Positions 35,232-43,872 are shown, numbered from the stretch's first letter. The stretch: 64,000 bases of DNA from Roseomonas sp. HF4 (GCF_005222755.1 NZ_STGD01000008.1:1-64000), one strand, 5' to 3'. Numbers and translations: made by a program. The notes: generated by a model not told the origin, from the sequence alone.

Positions 35232-37238
35232 TCATAGCAGCGTGGCGGTTTCGGCGCGCGGCGGCAGGGCGGCGGCGAGGTCCAGCGGGCGCGCGCCACA
35301 GGCGAGCAGCATGTCGGCGACGGCGTCGTGCTCGGCCGCGTCGCGCGTCGCGTCGTGGCAGGGACCGTCGCGACGGGACCCGCGCGGCACCCAGACGACG
35401 GTCTCGTAGCGCGCGCGCGTCAGCAGCACGCGGTACTTGTTGACGACATAATGGGCATCCGCGTCGCGCCGCTGCCAGGCGGTGCCGGTGAAGCGGCGCG
35501 TGCGCCAGGCCCGGCCCGTCCACACCAGGTCGCCGCCCCAGGCGAGGCCGGTAACGTCAAGTTCCAGCCCCTGGCAGTCGTATTCGGTGGCGAAGGTCTC
35601 AAGCGCGTCGGAGCCCCGCACGTCCGGCCAGCGGCGAAGGAACCAGTCGGCGACATCCTCGAGCTGCCCGCCGAGCCCTTCCGCCCGCAGGCGCTTGGCA
35701 CCCGCCGAGGCGACGATGCCCGCGCGTCGCCGCCCGCGCGCGAGGCCCCGGAGCGCCTCGCGCAGCGGGCCGAGGTCGCGTGTCAACAGGAAGGGAAGCG
35801 CGCCGGCGGAATCAGCGATGGCGCGCGCCTCCAGCACCTCGCCGCGCAGCACGGCATCCACCCAGGCGGCGCCGGCGTTGTCGCGCACGCTGCGCACGGG
35901 GACGGTGAGGTCGAGATCGGGGTCGATCGTCAGCCACGGCGCCATGGCATCGGCCAGGCGCTGCATCGGGTCGGCGGCCGCGACGACGCGCCCGGCCGCC
36001 ACCGCGCGCCACGCTCCGCCCGAGGCGGCGATGACCTCGCCCCATTCGCGCAGCCCCGACTCGCCGGTGTTGATCTCCTGCCCGTTGCCGATCAGTGCGA
36101 CCACCACGGCCCAGCCATCGTGGCGGCCCATGATCTCGAGCGCATGCGCCGGCTCGCTCATCGTCAGGCGGGACGGCTTGTTGCGAGTGCCGATGCGCGC
36201 CTTCGCCTCGTTCCAGGCGCGCTGCGCCTCGTCGAAGACGATCAGCCGGTCGGGCGGCGCGCGGCGCGCCGGGTCCGTCGCATTGTCCTCGAGGAAGCGA
36301 TGCACGTTCTGCAGCCGCTCCTTCACGCGCCGCTCCGCCTCCGCGCGGCTGCACTCGCGGCGTTCCACCGCATCCTGGGCGAGTGCCGCGCGCAGCACCG
36401 TCACCAGCGGCACGTTGCCGGTCAGGAAGGCGCTCCGCCCCCCGGCCTCGGGCGCGAACACGGCATTCAGGCCACAGAGCGTCTTGCCCGCCCCGGGAAT
36501 GCCGGTGACGAAGACGACGCACTTCCCTCCCCCGGCCTGGGACGCGGCGACGGCACGCGCAATGGCCGCGGCGGTGCGTGTGAGGTTCGGCGCATCGGCC
36601 CGTGCCGTCGCGATCTCCGAGACGCCGTTGCGGGCGTAGAGCATCGTCGCCGCCTCGACGATGGTGGGCACGGGGCGGTAGGCGCCGGCAAGCCAGTCGC
36701 CCGCCGAGATCGGCCGGCCCGCCGGCGGCAATTCGGCCTGCACCCAGCGGAGCGCCTCGCCGAGCGTGCCATGCCCACAGACCAGCGGCTCCGTCGGGTT
36801 CGGCGGCAGCAGCCAAGGCTGCACGGGCGGGGCGAAGGCGGCAGCCCCCGCCACGAGCACCGGGACGATCGCATGCCGGCGACTGCCCGCATGGAAGTCC
36901 CGCAGGTCGAGCGCGTAGTCCTCGGCCTCGGCCCGGCCGGCGTTGGAGGGCGCGCCGGTCTTGAATTCCAGCGCGACGATGGCGCGGTCGGTCAGGACCA
37001 CCGCGTCGATGCGCTTCTCAAGGCGCAGCAACTCGTATTCCAGCACCACCGTCCAGGCCGCGCCGCCTGCCTGCGTTATCGCCACGCGCAGCGCCGCCAC
37101 CTGGGCGTGCCAGGCGCCCTCCTGCTCCGCCGATCCGGCGAAGCCGCGCGCCTGCTGCGCCGAGGCCAGCCGCCCGACCGTGTCCGCCGGGTCGCGCGCC
37201 AGGAGCTCAGCGCCGGAGCAGTGGAACCACGCCCTCAC
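35232..37238 (-). CDS. DUF2075 P-loop protein with an N-terminal nuclease-like region
   Basis: A 668-residue protein. Residues ~70-110 contain R-I-D-A-V-V-L-T-D-R-A-I-V-A-L-E-F-K-T-G, which fits a PD-(D/E)XK nuclease core (Asp, then E-x-K). The C-terminal two thirds is DUF2075: Walker A G-I-P-G-A-G-K-T (~232), Walker B L-I-V-F-D-E-A-Q-R-A-W, Q-E-I-N-T-G-E, and helicase-like E-Y-D-C-Q-G-L-E and Y-R-V-L-L-T-R-A-R at the end. This looks like a superfamily 1-type ATPase joined to a nuclease, a layout seen in restriction and defence proteins; no function is proven. The GTG start at 37238 overlaps the EamA stop (GTGA). Confidence 0.8.
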   Translation of the reverse strand: MRAWFHCSGAELLARDPADTVGRLASAQQARGFAGSAEQEGAWHAQVAALRVAITQAGGAAWTVVLEYELLRLEKRIDAVVLTDRAIVALEFKTGAPSNAGRAEAEDYALDLRDFHAGSRRHAIVPVLVAGAAAFAPPVQPWLLPPNPTEPLVCGHGTLGEALRWVQAELPPAGRPISAGDWLAGAYRPVPTIVEAATMLYARNGVSEIATARADAPNLTRTAAAIARAVAASQAGGGKCVVFVTGIPGAGKTLCGLNAVFAPEAGGRSAFLTGNVPLVTVLRAALAQDAVERRECSRAEAERRVKERLQNVHRFLEDNATDPARRAPPDRLIVFDEAQRAWNEAKARIGTRNKPSRLTMSEPAHALEIMGRHDGWAVVVALIGNGQEINTGESGLREWGEVIAASGGAWRAVAAGRVVAAADPMQRLADAMAPWLTIDPDLDLTVPVRSVRDNAGAAWVDAVLRGEVLEARAIADSAGALPFLLTRDLGPLREALRGLARGRRRAGIVASAGAKRLRAEGLGGQLEDVADWFLRRWPDVRGSDALETFATEYDCQGLELDVTGLAWGGDLVWTGRAWRTRRFTGTAWQRRDADAHYVVNKYRVLLTRARYETVVWVPRGSRRDGPCHDATRDAAEHDAVADMLLACGARPLDLAAALPPRAETATLL

Positions 37239-38113
37239 CTGCGCCCTCCCCGCCGCGGCCAGGTCGCCACCGCCACGCTGCCCATCATCAGCGCGAAGCC
37301 CGCGGCATGGACCGCCGTGCCATCCTCGCCGAGCAGCGTCACCGCGACCAGCGCCGCGGTGCCGGGCAGGAAGACGGTGAAGATGCCGGCCATCCCCGCC
37401 GGCACGCGCCGGAGCCCCGCATACCAGAGCAGCAGGCACAGCACGCTGGCGGTCAGGGCGTGGAACACCAGCAGCGCGGCCAGTGCCGGGTCCGCGAGCG
37501 CCGCCATCGCGCCGAGCCCCGGCACTGCGAAGGGCGCCAGCACGAGCGCCGAGAAGGCCTGCATCCAGAGACTCGCGGTCACCACAGGCACCCGGCCCGC
37601 GATGCGGCGCGCGAGCAGCACATAGGCCGCCTCCCCCAGCACGCCGCCGAACACCAGCAGGTTGCCGAGCGCCGACCCGCCATCCCCGCCCGCCGCGCGC
37701 GCGACCGTGATCGCCGCCATGCCGCCGGCGGCCAGCGCGACCGCCGCCCATTGCCGTGCCGGCAGCCTCTCCCGCAGCAGCACCGCGCCGCCGATCGCGA
37801 CCATGGCGGGCAGCGTGGCCAGCACCAGGCCGCCTTCGAGCGCCGTCGTCAGCCGGAGCCCCGCCAGCAGCCCGGCATTGTAGATCGCGGTGCCGAACAC
37901 GGCCTGGAGCGCGAGGTTGCGCACCACGTCCGGCGGCACGCGGATGCGCCCGTCCATCGCGCGCGCCAGCGGCCAGAGCACAGCCATCGCGATCAGGCAG
38001 CGCAGGAAGGCGACCATGGCGATGGGCAGCGCCTCCGCCAGCAGCTTCGCCACGGCGACGTTGGCGCCGACCAGCGCCATGGACAGGGCGAGTTGAAGAT
38101 AGGCGACGCGCAC
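37235..38113 (-). CDS. EamA/DMT family transporter
   Basis: A 292-residue inner-membrane protein with ten predicted helices in two EamA repeats (A-L-V-G-A-N-V-A-V-A-K-L at the start; G-E-A-A-Y-V-L-L-A-R in the second half). Members export amino acids or other metabolites; the substrate is unknown. The start ATG at 38113 is the first after a short spacer from the decayed alkyltransferase fragment. Its TGA overlaps the GTG of the DUF2075 gene, suggesting one transcription unit. Confidence 0.88.
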   Translation of the reverse strand: MRVAYLQLALSMALVGANVAVAKLLAEALPIAMVAFLRCLIAMAVLWPLARAMDGRIRVPPDVVRNLALQAVFGTAIYNAGLLAGLRLTTALEGGLVLATLPAMVAIGGAVLLRERLPARQWAAVALAAGGMAAITVARAAGGDGGSALGNLLVFGGVLGEAAYVLLARRIAGRVPVVTASLWMQAFSALVLAPFAVPGLGAMAALADPALAALLVFHALTASVLCLLLWYAGLRRVPAGMAGIFTVFLPGTAALVAVTLLGEDGTAVHAAGFALMMGSVAVATWPRRGGRR

Positions 38114-38146
38114 GGGGCGCAGCCTATCGCGCGGGCGCGCCAGCTC

Positions 38147-38326
38147 CTATCGCCGGCGCCGCCCCGCCTCCAGCGGATCGAGCGTCGCGAGGATGCAGGC
38201 CACATGGCGCGGCGCGACGTCGAGATGCGCCCCGATATCGGCGAAGGTGGCGACGCGCCCCGCCGGCACGCCAGCGACGATGCGCAGCACATCGCCCTTG
38301 ATGCGCGCGAAGAAAGCAGACCGCGC
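38147..38326 (-). pseudogene. Truncated alkyltransferase-like (MGMT C-terminal domain) fragment
   Basis: The frame ending at TAG 38147-38149 reads S-A-F-F-A-R-I-K-G-D-V-L-R-I-V, then VPAGRVATFADIGAHLDV and A-P-R-H-V-A-C-I-L-A-T-L-D-P. This matches the N-terminal half of MGMT/alkyltransferase-like DNA-binding domains. The protein stops about 57 codons in, before the P-C-H-R-V (or P-W-H-R-V) active-site segment and the final helix. No ATG, GTG or TTG precedes the conserved block; its upstream frame runs into the GNAT gene. Both ends are therefore lost. It lies between the GNAT-like gene and the EamA gene. Confidence 0.6.
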
Positions 38327-39507
38327 TACGCCTCGCCCTCCTGCCGGAAGGGCGAGAGCGTCGCCAGCGCGTCGATCTCCCGGCGCATCGCCGGGCGCTC
38401 GCGGTCGAGGAACTCCGCAACCGCGCGCGACAGGCCCTGATGCGCGATCCAATGCGCGGAATAGGTCGGCACGGGCAGGTAGCCGCGCTGGATCTTGTGC
38501 TCGCCCTGCGCGCCGGCCTCCACGCGCGCCAGACCATGCGCGATCGCGAAGTCCATCGCCATGTAGTAGCAGAGCTCGAAATGCAGGAAGGGCACGTCCA
38601 CCACCGCACCCCAGTTGCGGCCGTAAATCGCCTCGCGGCCCACCAGGTTCAGCGCGCCGGCCACCGGCTCCCCGTCGCGCTCGGCCACCATCAGCACCAC
38701 CGCATCGCCGAGCCGCTCGCCCAGCAGCGGCCAGAAGCGCCGCGTCAGGTAGGCGCTGCGGCCCCACTTCCTGTCCGTCGTGCTGCGGTAGAAGCGGTGG
38801 AATGCGTCCCAGTGGCGCGGCGTGATCTCGGCGCCGCGCAGGCAACGCAGCGTGAGGCCGCAGTCCCGCACGTCCCGCCGTTCGCGCCGGAGCGCCTTGC
38901 GCTTGCGCGACGCCAGCGCGCCCAGGAAATCGTCGAAGCAACCGTAGCCCGGGTTGGCCCAGTGGAACTGCGTGCCAAGGCGTTGCAGCCAGCCCGCCTC
39001 GCCGAGCGTCGTCCACTCCGCCTCCGTGCAGAAGGTCACGTGGACAGAGGACGCGCCGACCGCCAAGCAGCCCTGGCGCAACCCCTCGGCCAGCGCAGCC
39101 GGCGGAACGCCGGTGCCGGGGCGCAGCAGAAGGCGGGGCCCCGGCACCGGGCTGAAAGGCACGGCCACCTGCAGCTTCGGGTAATAGTGCCCGCCCGCGC
39201 GTTCAAGCGCGTCGGCCCAGCCATGGTCGAAGACATATTCGCCTTGGGAATGGGACTTCGCGTAGCAGGGCGCGCAGGCCACCAGCAGCCCGGCCTCGTC
39301 GCGCAGCGCCGCGTGCTGCGGCAGCCAGCCACGGTCCGGCGTGGCGCTACCGCTGTCCTCGATCGCCGAGAGGAAGGCATGGCTGACGAAGGGATTCTCC
39401 GCGCCGGCGCAGGCGTCCCAGTCGGATGCCGGGATCTCGCCGATCGCGCGGTGCAGGGTCAGCGAAAGCGGGGCGGGACCATCGGGCATGCGCTCGAATC
39501 TCGCCAT
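38326..39507 (-). CDS. GNAT/FemAB-like N-acyltransferase (DUF482-type)
   Basis: About 393 residues. L-H-R-A-I-G-E-I-P-A-S-D-W-D near the start, NPFVSHAFLSAIEDSGS and G-W-L-P-Q-H are the standard opening of the family once called peptidoglycan biosynthesis protein/DUF482. Later come N-P-G-Y-G-C-F-D-D-F-L, S-R-K-R-K-A-L-R-R-E-R and the C-terminal GAQGEHKIQRGYLPVPTYSAHW. The fold is a double GNAT domain that presumably acylates an amine; the substrate is unknown. Starts at 39540, 39507 and 39489 are all possible. An alkyltransferase-like gene follows, but it is broken here. Confidence 0.85.
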   Translation of the reverse strand: MARFERMPDGPAPLSLTLHRAIGEIPASDWDACAGAENPFVSHAFLSAIEDSGSATPDRGWLPQHAALRDEAGLLVACAPCYAKSHSQGEYVFDHGWADALERAGGHYYPKLQVAVPFSPVPGPRLLLRPGTGVPPAALAEGLRQGCLAVGASSVHVTFCTEAEWTTLGEAGWLQRLGTQFHWANPGYGCFDDFLGALASRKRKALRRERRDVRDCGLTLRCLRGAEITPRHWDAFHRFYRSTTDRKWGRSAYLTRRFWPLLGERLGDAVVLMVAERDGEPVAGALNLVGREAIYGRNWGAVVDVPFLHFELCYYMAMDFAIAHGLARVEAGAQGEHKIQRGYLPVPTYSAHWIAHQGLSRAVAEFLDRERPAMRREIDALATLSPFRQEGEA

Positions 39508-39711
39508 GCGGCGCCGGAGCGCAAGGCGTGCCGTCGACATCGCCGCGTCACGCGCAGGAATGGCGACGCCCGCGGGCGGCGGCGGCAGGAGCCCTGGTGG
39601 GCCCCGCTCACCCCACGCCGCCGCCCGCGAGGCGCCGGCCGCAAGCCGGCATCCCCCGCCGGCCTGGCATGATCCGTCGGCGGCGGGCGTCGCTGCCGCC
39701 CGGTGCCCGGA

Positions 39712-39921
39712 TCAGTATTCCTCGGACCGATAGATGCTGACGGCGCCGAGCAGCATGGTCAGCGCGCCCGACAGCAGCATCACGATCGCAATCGTCTCCG
39801 GCGCCGCCGCGGGCAGGCCGCCCGGCAGCGTCAACGGCACGCCATTGGTCGTGAAGCCGACATACGCGCCGGCCCCGGCTGCACCGAGCCCCATCAGAAG
39901 CGCCACGATTCCGAGCCCCAT
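39712..39921 (-). CDS. Small two-helix membrane protein of unknown function
   Basis: A 69-residue protein with two hydrophobic helices (about residues 2-21 and 42-62) joined by a Thr/Pro/Gly loop (T-T-N-G-V-P-L-T-L-P-G-G), ending S-E-E-Y. The ATG at 39921 follows GGGGGATACC, a good ribosome-binding site; in-frame Met codons further upstream lie in low-complexity sequence. I do not recognise a family. It stands alone between the GNAT-like and RidA genes, about 170-270 bp from each. Confidence 0.6.
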   Translation of the reverse strand: MGLGIVALLMGLGAAGAGAYVGFTTNGVPLTLPGGLPAAAPETIAIVMLLSGALTMLLGAVSIYRSEEY

Positions 39922-40190
39922 GGTATCCCCCACACGCAACAACCTGGAGATGCAACGCGCCGGGGCGCATCGCCGCCGGCACATTCCCCCGTGCCGACAG
40001 TTCGACGCCCACAACGCAATCACAGGTGGGAGATAAACACTTCGTGATCATGATTGACAAGGGGTAACGGGTTGTTGGCGTGCACGCGTGCTCATTCCGC
40101 CACACTTCACGCGTGGCCGGGCAGGCGGACAGACAACCGGAGAAATTGCAGGAGACGCTCGCTTTCGCGCGAAGTCTCGCGGTTTGAGAC

Positions 40191-40655
40191 CTATCCGATC
40201 TCGAACATCCCCTCGACCTCGACGGCCGCATCGGCGGGCAGGGAGGGCACGCCGATCGTCGTCCGGGCATGGCGGCCGGCATCGCCGAACACCTCCACCG
40301 CCAGATCCGAGGCGCCGTTCATCACCCCGGCATGGCCCGTGAACGCGGCCGGTGCGGCGATGAAGCCGCCCAGCCGCAGCACGCGGCGCACCCGGTCGAG
40401 ATCGCCCGCCGCCGCCTTCAGCTGCGCCAGCAGGTTGACGAAGCAGAGCCGCGCGGCATCCCGCGCCCGCTCGGGCGTGACGTCCACGCCGACCTTGCCG
40501 GTGAAGGCGACCTTGCCGTCGACCAGCGGGATCTGCCCCGAGACCACGACCAGGTTTCCCGTGACGGCGAAGGGCACGTAGTTGGCGATGGGGGCCGCCG
40601 GCGCCGGCAGGGTGATGCCGAGCTCCGCCAGTCGCTGTTCGATCCGTCCGGCCAT
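40191..40655 (-). CDS. RidA family (YjgF/YER057c/UK114) protein
   Basis: A 154-residue RidA-type protein of the longer subgroup: M-A-G-R-I-E-Q-R-L-A-E-L-G-I-T-L-P start, V-V-V-S-G-Q-I-P-L-V-D-G-K, and G-A-S-D-L-A-V-E-V-F-G-D-A-G-R-H-A-R-T-T-I-G-V. The Arg that binds the 2-imino/2-keto acid carboxylate is preserved in H-A-R-T-T-I. It probably hydrolyses reactive enamines/imines or acts as a related deaminase. The start at 40655 follows GGAGAGACC. It is monocistronic, about 270 bp from the small membrane protein downstream. Confidence 0.88.
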   Translation of the reverse strand: MAGRIEQRLAELGITLPAPAAPIANYVPFAVTGNLVVVSGQIPLVDGKVAFTGKVGVDVTPERARDAARLCFVNLLAQLKAAAGDLDRVRRVLRLGGFIAAPAAFTGHAGVMNGASDLAVEVFGDAGRHARTTIGVPSLPADAAVEVEGMFEIG

Positions 40656-40730
40656 GGGGTCTCTCCTTCGGTGTAGGCCGAAGGAGACTGACCCTGGCAC
40701 CGCCCCCCGGCAAGCCGCCGGGCGGCAGGG

Positions 40731-42236
40731 TCAGGCGGCGTGGCTCCAGGCGCGGCGGCGGCGGGCCGGCGGCTGCGCCACCGGCAGGTCCAGCGGCAGC
40801 AGCGGCGGGTCCTGCCCCGCGACCGCCGGCAGCATCTCCTCCACCGCCGGGTCGGGCAGGTCGGTGCGGCCGAGGTAGTCGATCGCCAGCCGCCGGAACG
40901 CCCAGTCGAGCACCGAGGTGGCCCGGCGGATCGCGGCATCGCCCTCCACAGCCCCGCCCGCCCCCGGCCCATACGCATAGGCCTCGACGAAGGCGGCGAG
41001 CGGCACGCCATGCGCGAGGCCGAGCGAGACGGCCTCGGCCAGCGCCTCGAGCAGCGCACGGGAGGCGGCACCCTCGCGCGGCAGGCTGAAGGCGATCTCG
41101 CGCAGCCGGCCGCGGTCGTCCTCGGTGGCGCGCAGCGCGACGCGCGCGCCGCCGACCTGGACCCGCCAGGTCCGCGCCGCCGGCGCCGCCACCGGGCGCG
41201 GTGCGGCGCGGCGCGGCGCCTGCGGCAGGGCGGCCTGGGCCGGCGGCGCGGGCGGCGCGGCGTCCAGGAAGGGCATCACCGCCGCCTCCATCGCGCCGCG
41301 GGCGCCGGGCGGCGGTGGGCCGAGCAGCGCGGGGGCCTCATCCCCCGCCCGTTCCGCGGCGCGGGTCGGGCGCAGGACGAAGCGGCCGTCATTGTCGCGC
41401 GTCGGCACCAGCGGGCCGGCGGCGGGCGCGATGCCGGCCTGCTCGGCGCCGAGCAGCGCCTCCACCGCATCGGCCGGCGCCAGGGCCACGCAGCCCTCGT
41501 GGCGCAGGCCGGGGGAGGATGCGGCCTCGTCCAGCGCCGCGCGCGCGGCCTCGGCCAGGCCCGGCACGACCGTCGCGGTTGGCGGGGACGGCCAGATCAG
41601 CGCGACCGGATGGAGCGCGCCGTGGCGCGCGGCGAGGCGACCCGATTCGGCTTCCGCCGCGCCGCGGGTCAGCGCGGCGATGGCGGCGGCGACATCGCGC
41701 GCCTCCGGCCCGCCATAGGGCAAGCGGAAGGCGGCGAGCAGCCCGGCCAGGTCCGCGAAGCCGAGGCGCAGCCGCGGCGCCCGCCCCTGGCCCAGGATGT
41801 CGAGCACCCGCACGCCGACCGCCACGGCCGCGGCATAGCCCGCAGCGTCGAAGCCGCCATCTGCGTCGAGGAAGGCGGGCAGGCTGAGCACGAAGCGCGC
41901 TTCCTCCCGCCGGTCGCGCCAGACCTCGGCGCCCGGCGCGCCACGGCGCGCGAGCAGCAACTCGCCGAGGCCGGCGGCGAGCGCGTCCGCCTCCTCCGGG
42001 CTCTCGATCAGACCGAGGCGGCGCCCGCGCATGGTCACGCGGCGGATCCATCCCTCGGCCAGCGTCGGGAAGACGACCGGGCCGTTGCCCGGGGCGATGG
42101 CCGCGATCGCGGCGGCGGCCTCGTCCTCCCAGGCGGTGGGAAGGGCCACGGGGCGCGGGGGGGCGTCGGGATCGGCGCCGATCCGAATGCGCCGGAGCGC
42201 AACGCCATCCCAGATCGTACCAAGGAGACCAGCCAT
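40731..42236 (-). CDS. Degenerate class II RNR-like protein with C-terminal TSCPD domain
   Basis: A 501-residue protein. Residues 355 to about 460 are a clear TSCPD domain (R-L-R-E-I-A-F, G-A-A-S-R-A-L-L, L-A-H-G-V-P-L-A-A-F-V, T-S-V-L-D-W-A-F-R-R-L-A-I, Y-L-G-R-T-D-L), as at the C-terminus of NrdJ. Earlier parts also track the NrdJ barrel: V-R-V-L-D, G-F-A-D-L-A-G-L-L-A-A-F, L-P-Y-G-G-P-E-A and H-P-V-A-L-I-W-P-S-P-P-T. The whole protein holds a single Cys and lacks N-P-C-G-E and the redox pairs, so it cannot reduce ribonucleotides. Residues ~315-350 are an Ala/Pro linker. It may be a regulatory or scaffold paralogue. Confidence 0.8.
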   Translation of the reverse strand: MAGLLGTIWDGVALRRIRIGADPDAPPRPVALPTAWEDEAAAAIAAIAPGNGPVVFPTLAEGWIRRVTMRGRRLGLIESPEEADALAAGLGELLLARRGAPGAEVWRDRREEARFVLSLPAFLDADGGFDAAGYAAAVAVGVRVLDILGQGRAPRLRLGFADLAGLLAAFRLPYGGPEARDVAAAIAALTRGAAEAESGRLAARHGALHPVALIWPSPPTATVVPGLAEAARAALDEAASSPGLRHEGCVALAPADAVEALLGAEQAGIAPAAGPLVPTRDNDGRFVLRPTRAAERAGDEAPALLGPPPPGARGAMEAAVMPFLDAAPPAPPAQAALPQAPRRAAPRPVAAPAARTWRVQVGGARVALRATEDDRGRLREIAFSLPREGAASRALLEALAEAVSLGLAHGVPLAAFVEAYAYGPGAGGAVEGDAAIRRATSVLDWAFRRLAIDYLGRTDLPDPAVEEMLPAVAGQDPPLLPLDLPVAQPPARRRRAWSHAA

Positions 42237-42390
42237 GCCGGCAGGCTAGCCAGACTCGGCGCCGCACGGAAGCCGCATCTTGTGGGTCGGGGCGTCATGA
42301 CCCCCAATATCCTGTGGATACACCGCGCTTTGCGCCCGCCCGCCCGCTGTGGCATCTAGGGCGCCTCCGGGATGCCCCTGAAGGACGCCC

Positions 42391-42750
42391 ATGGCTTTCC
42401 TCGACGCCTTCCTCATCCGTTTCACCAGCCGCCGGGTCGGCCAGGACCGCTTCGGCAACACCTACTGGGAAGCGAAGTCGCGCCGGGACGTCTATGGGCG
42501 GCCGCTGCGCCGGGTCCTTTATGCCAAGGCGCCCGAGGCGTCCGCCGTGCCGCCGGAGTGGTGGGGCTGGATCCACCACACCACCGACCGGCCGCTGCCC
42601 GAGGACGCGCCCCGCCGCGCCTGGCAGAAGGACCATCGGCCGAACCTGACCGGCACGCCCGCCGCCTGGCGCCCGCCCGGCCACGATGCCGCGGGCGGCC
42701 AGCGCCCCGCCACCGCCGGCGACTACGAGGCCTGGACGCCGGGGCGCTGA
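42391..42750 (+). CDS. NADH:ubiquinone oxidoreductase accessory subunit NDUFA12
   Basis: A 119-residue homologue of the mitochondrial complex I accessory subunit NDUFA12/B17.2. G-Q-D-R-F-G-N-T-Y-W-E, G-R-P-L-R-R-V-L-Y, V-P-P-E-W-W-G-W-I-H-H and P-N-L-T-G-T-P are the conserved landmarks. It sits on the matrix-side arm of complex I in alphaproteobacteria. It starts a co-directional set with mlaD (20 bp downstream), a small ORF and DUF2155, a common alphaproteobacterial neighbourhood. The preceding 154 bp should contain the promoter. Confidence 0.93.
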   Translation: MAFLDAFLIRFTSRRVGQDRFGNTYWEAKSRRDVYGRPLRRVLYAKAPEASAVPPEWWGWIHHTTDRPLPEDAPRRAWQKDHRPNLTGTPAAWRPPGHDAAGGQRPATAGDYEAWTPGR

Positions 42751-42770
42751 GCCCCGACATCCTCTGAACC

Positions 42771-43286
42771 ATGCAGAAGCGCAGCCTTGCCGAATTGCTG
42801 ACCGGCGCCGTCGTCCTCCTCGTCGCGGGCGGCTTCCTCGTCTATGCCGTGACCGGCAGCGGCCGGTCCCTGACCGGCGGCCCGGGGATCAACCTGACCG
42901 CCCGCTTCGACCGGATCGACGGCCTCGGCGCCGGCGCCGACGTGCGGCTCGCGGGCGTGAAGGTCGGCCAGGTGGTGGCGCAGCGGATCGACCCCGAGAC
43001 CTTCCTCGCGGTCCTGACGCTGCGCGTCGATGCCGGGCTCCGGCTGCCGTCCGACACCTCGGCCGAGATCCAGAGCGAGAGCCTGCTCGGCGGCAAGTAC
43101 GTCGCCCTGGTGCCCGGCGGGTCGGAGCGGATGCTGGCGGCCGGCGGCGAGATCACCATCACCCAGAGCGCCGTCAGCCTCGAGAGCCTGCTCGGGCGGT
43201 TCATCTTCTCGGTCACCGAGATCAACCAGAACCGCGGCGGGGAGCAGGCGACGCCGGGCGCCGCGCCGGCGCCCGCGCCGCGATGA
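42771..43286 (+). CDS. mlaD: Phospholipid transport substrate-binding protein MlaD
   Basis: A 171-residue periplasmic MCE-domain protein anchored by one N-terminal helix (L-L-T-G-A-V-V-L-L-V-A-G-G-F-L-V-Y). The MCE core shows A-R-F-D-R-I-D-G-L-G-A-G-A-D-V-R-L-A-G-V-K-V-G and S-E-S-L-L-G-G-K-Y-V-A-L-V-P-G-G. It belongs to the Mla pathway that keeps outer-membrane lipid asymmetry. The ABC partners mlaE/mlaF are not in this window. Its stop overlaps the start of the 72-residue ORF (ATGA). Confidence 0.92.
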   Translation: MQKRSLAELLTGAVVLLVAGGFLVYAVTGSGRSLTGGPGINLTARFDRIDGLGAGADVRLAGVKVGQVVAQRIDPETFLAVLTLRVDAGLRLPSDTSAEIQSESLLGGKYVALVPGGSERMLAAGGEITITQSAVSLESLLGRFIFSVTEINQNRGGEQATPGAAPAPAPR

Positions 43287-43501
43287 CCGCCCCGGCACCG
43301 GGCACCTGGCCGGGCGCCGACGGCAAGCCGGTCGCCTGCCGCGAGAAGCTCAAGATGCTGGCCGAGAACCATGCCGAGCTCGCGCAGGCGCTGCAGGACG
43401 CCTTCGAGGACGCCGTGCTGATGGGCGTCGATGAGGCCGCGATGCGCCGCATCCTGGCCGAGATGGTGGACGGGCTGCAGAGCCCGAAGCGCCGGCCGTG
43501 A
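43283..43501 (+). CDS. Small helical protein of unknown function between mlaD and DUF2155
   Basis: A 72-residue acidic, largely helical protein containing C-R-E-K-L-K-M-L-A-E-N-H-A-E-L, then Q-D-A-F-E-D-A-V-L-M-G-V-D, and ending S-P-K-R-R-P. It overlaps mlaD by ATGA and the DUF2155 gene by GTGA, so it is almost certainly expressed with both. I know no function. The position suggests a link with envelope lipid transport. Confidence 0.7.
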   Translation: MTAPAPGTWPGADGKPVACREKLKMLAENHAELAQALQDAFEDAVLMGVDEAAMRRILAEMVDGLQSPKRRP

Positions 43502-43872
43502 GGCGCCTCGCGCTGCTGGCCGCGCTGCTGGCCGCGCTGCTCGCCGCGCCGCTGCCGGCCGCGGCGCAGGACTGGGTGCCGATGCGCTCGGCCCGCCTGC
43601 AGGCGCTCGACAAGGTCACGGCGCGCATCACCATCCTCGAGGCGCGCGTCGGCAGTTCGGTCACCTTCGGCACGCTTACCATCGCGCTCGGCGCCTGCCA
43701 TGGCCGCGGCCCGGACGAGGTGCCCGACGCCGCCGCCTGGATGGAGATGACCGACAGCCGCGCCGCGCCCGGCAGCCCGCCGGCCTTCCGCGGCTGGATG
43801 TTCGCCAATGCGCCGGGCGTGAACATGCTGGAGCATCCGGTCTACGACATCCGCGTGCTGGAGTGCCGCTGA
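43498..43872 (+). CDS. DUF2155 exported protein
   Basis: A 124-residue protein with a signal peptide ending A-A-A-Q (residue 24). The DUF2155 signature is visible: A-R-L-Q-A-L-D-K-V-T-A-R-I, F-G-T-L-T-I-A-L-G-A-C, then F-R-G-W-M-F-A-N-A-P-G-V-N-M-L-E-H-P-V-Y-D-I with a final Cys. Two cysteines may form a disulphide. The GTG start at 43498 overlaps the previous stop. The family is often encoded beside mlaD and NDUFA12 in alphaproteobacteria; its role is unknown. Confidence 0.88.
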   Translation: MRRLALLAALLAALLAAPLPAAAQDWVPMRSARLQALDKVTARITILEARVGSSVTFGTLTIALGACHGRGPDEVPDAAAWMEMTDSRAAPGSPPAFRGWMFANAPGVNMLEHPVYDIRVLECR

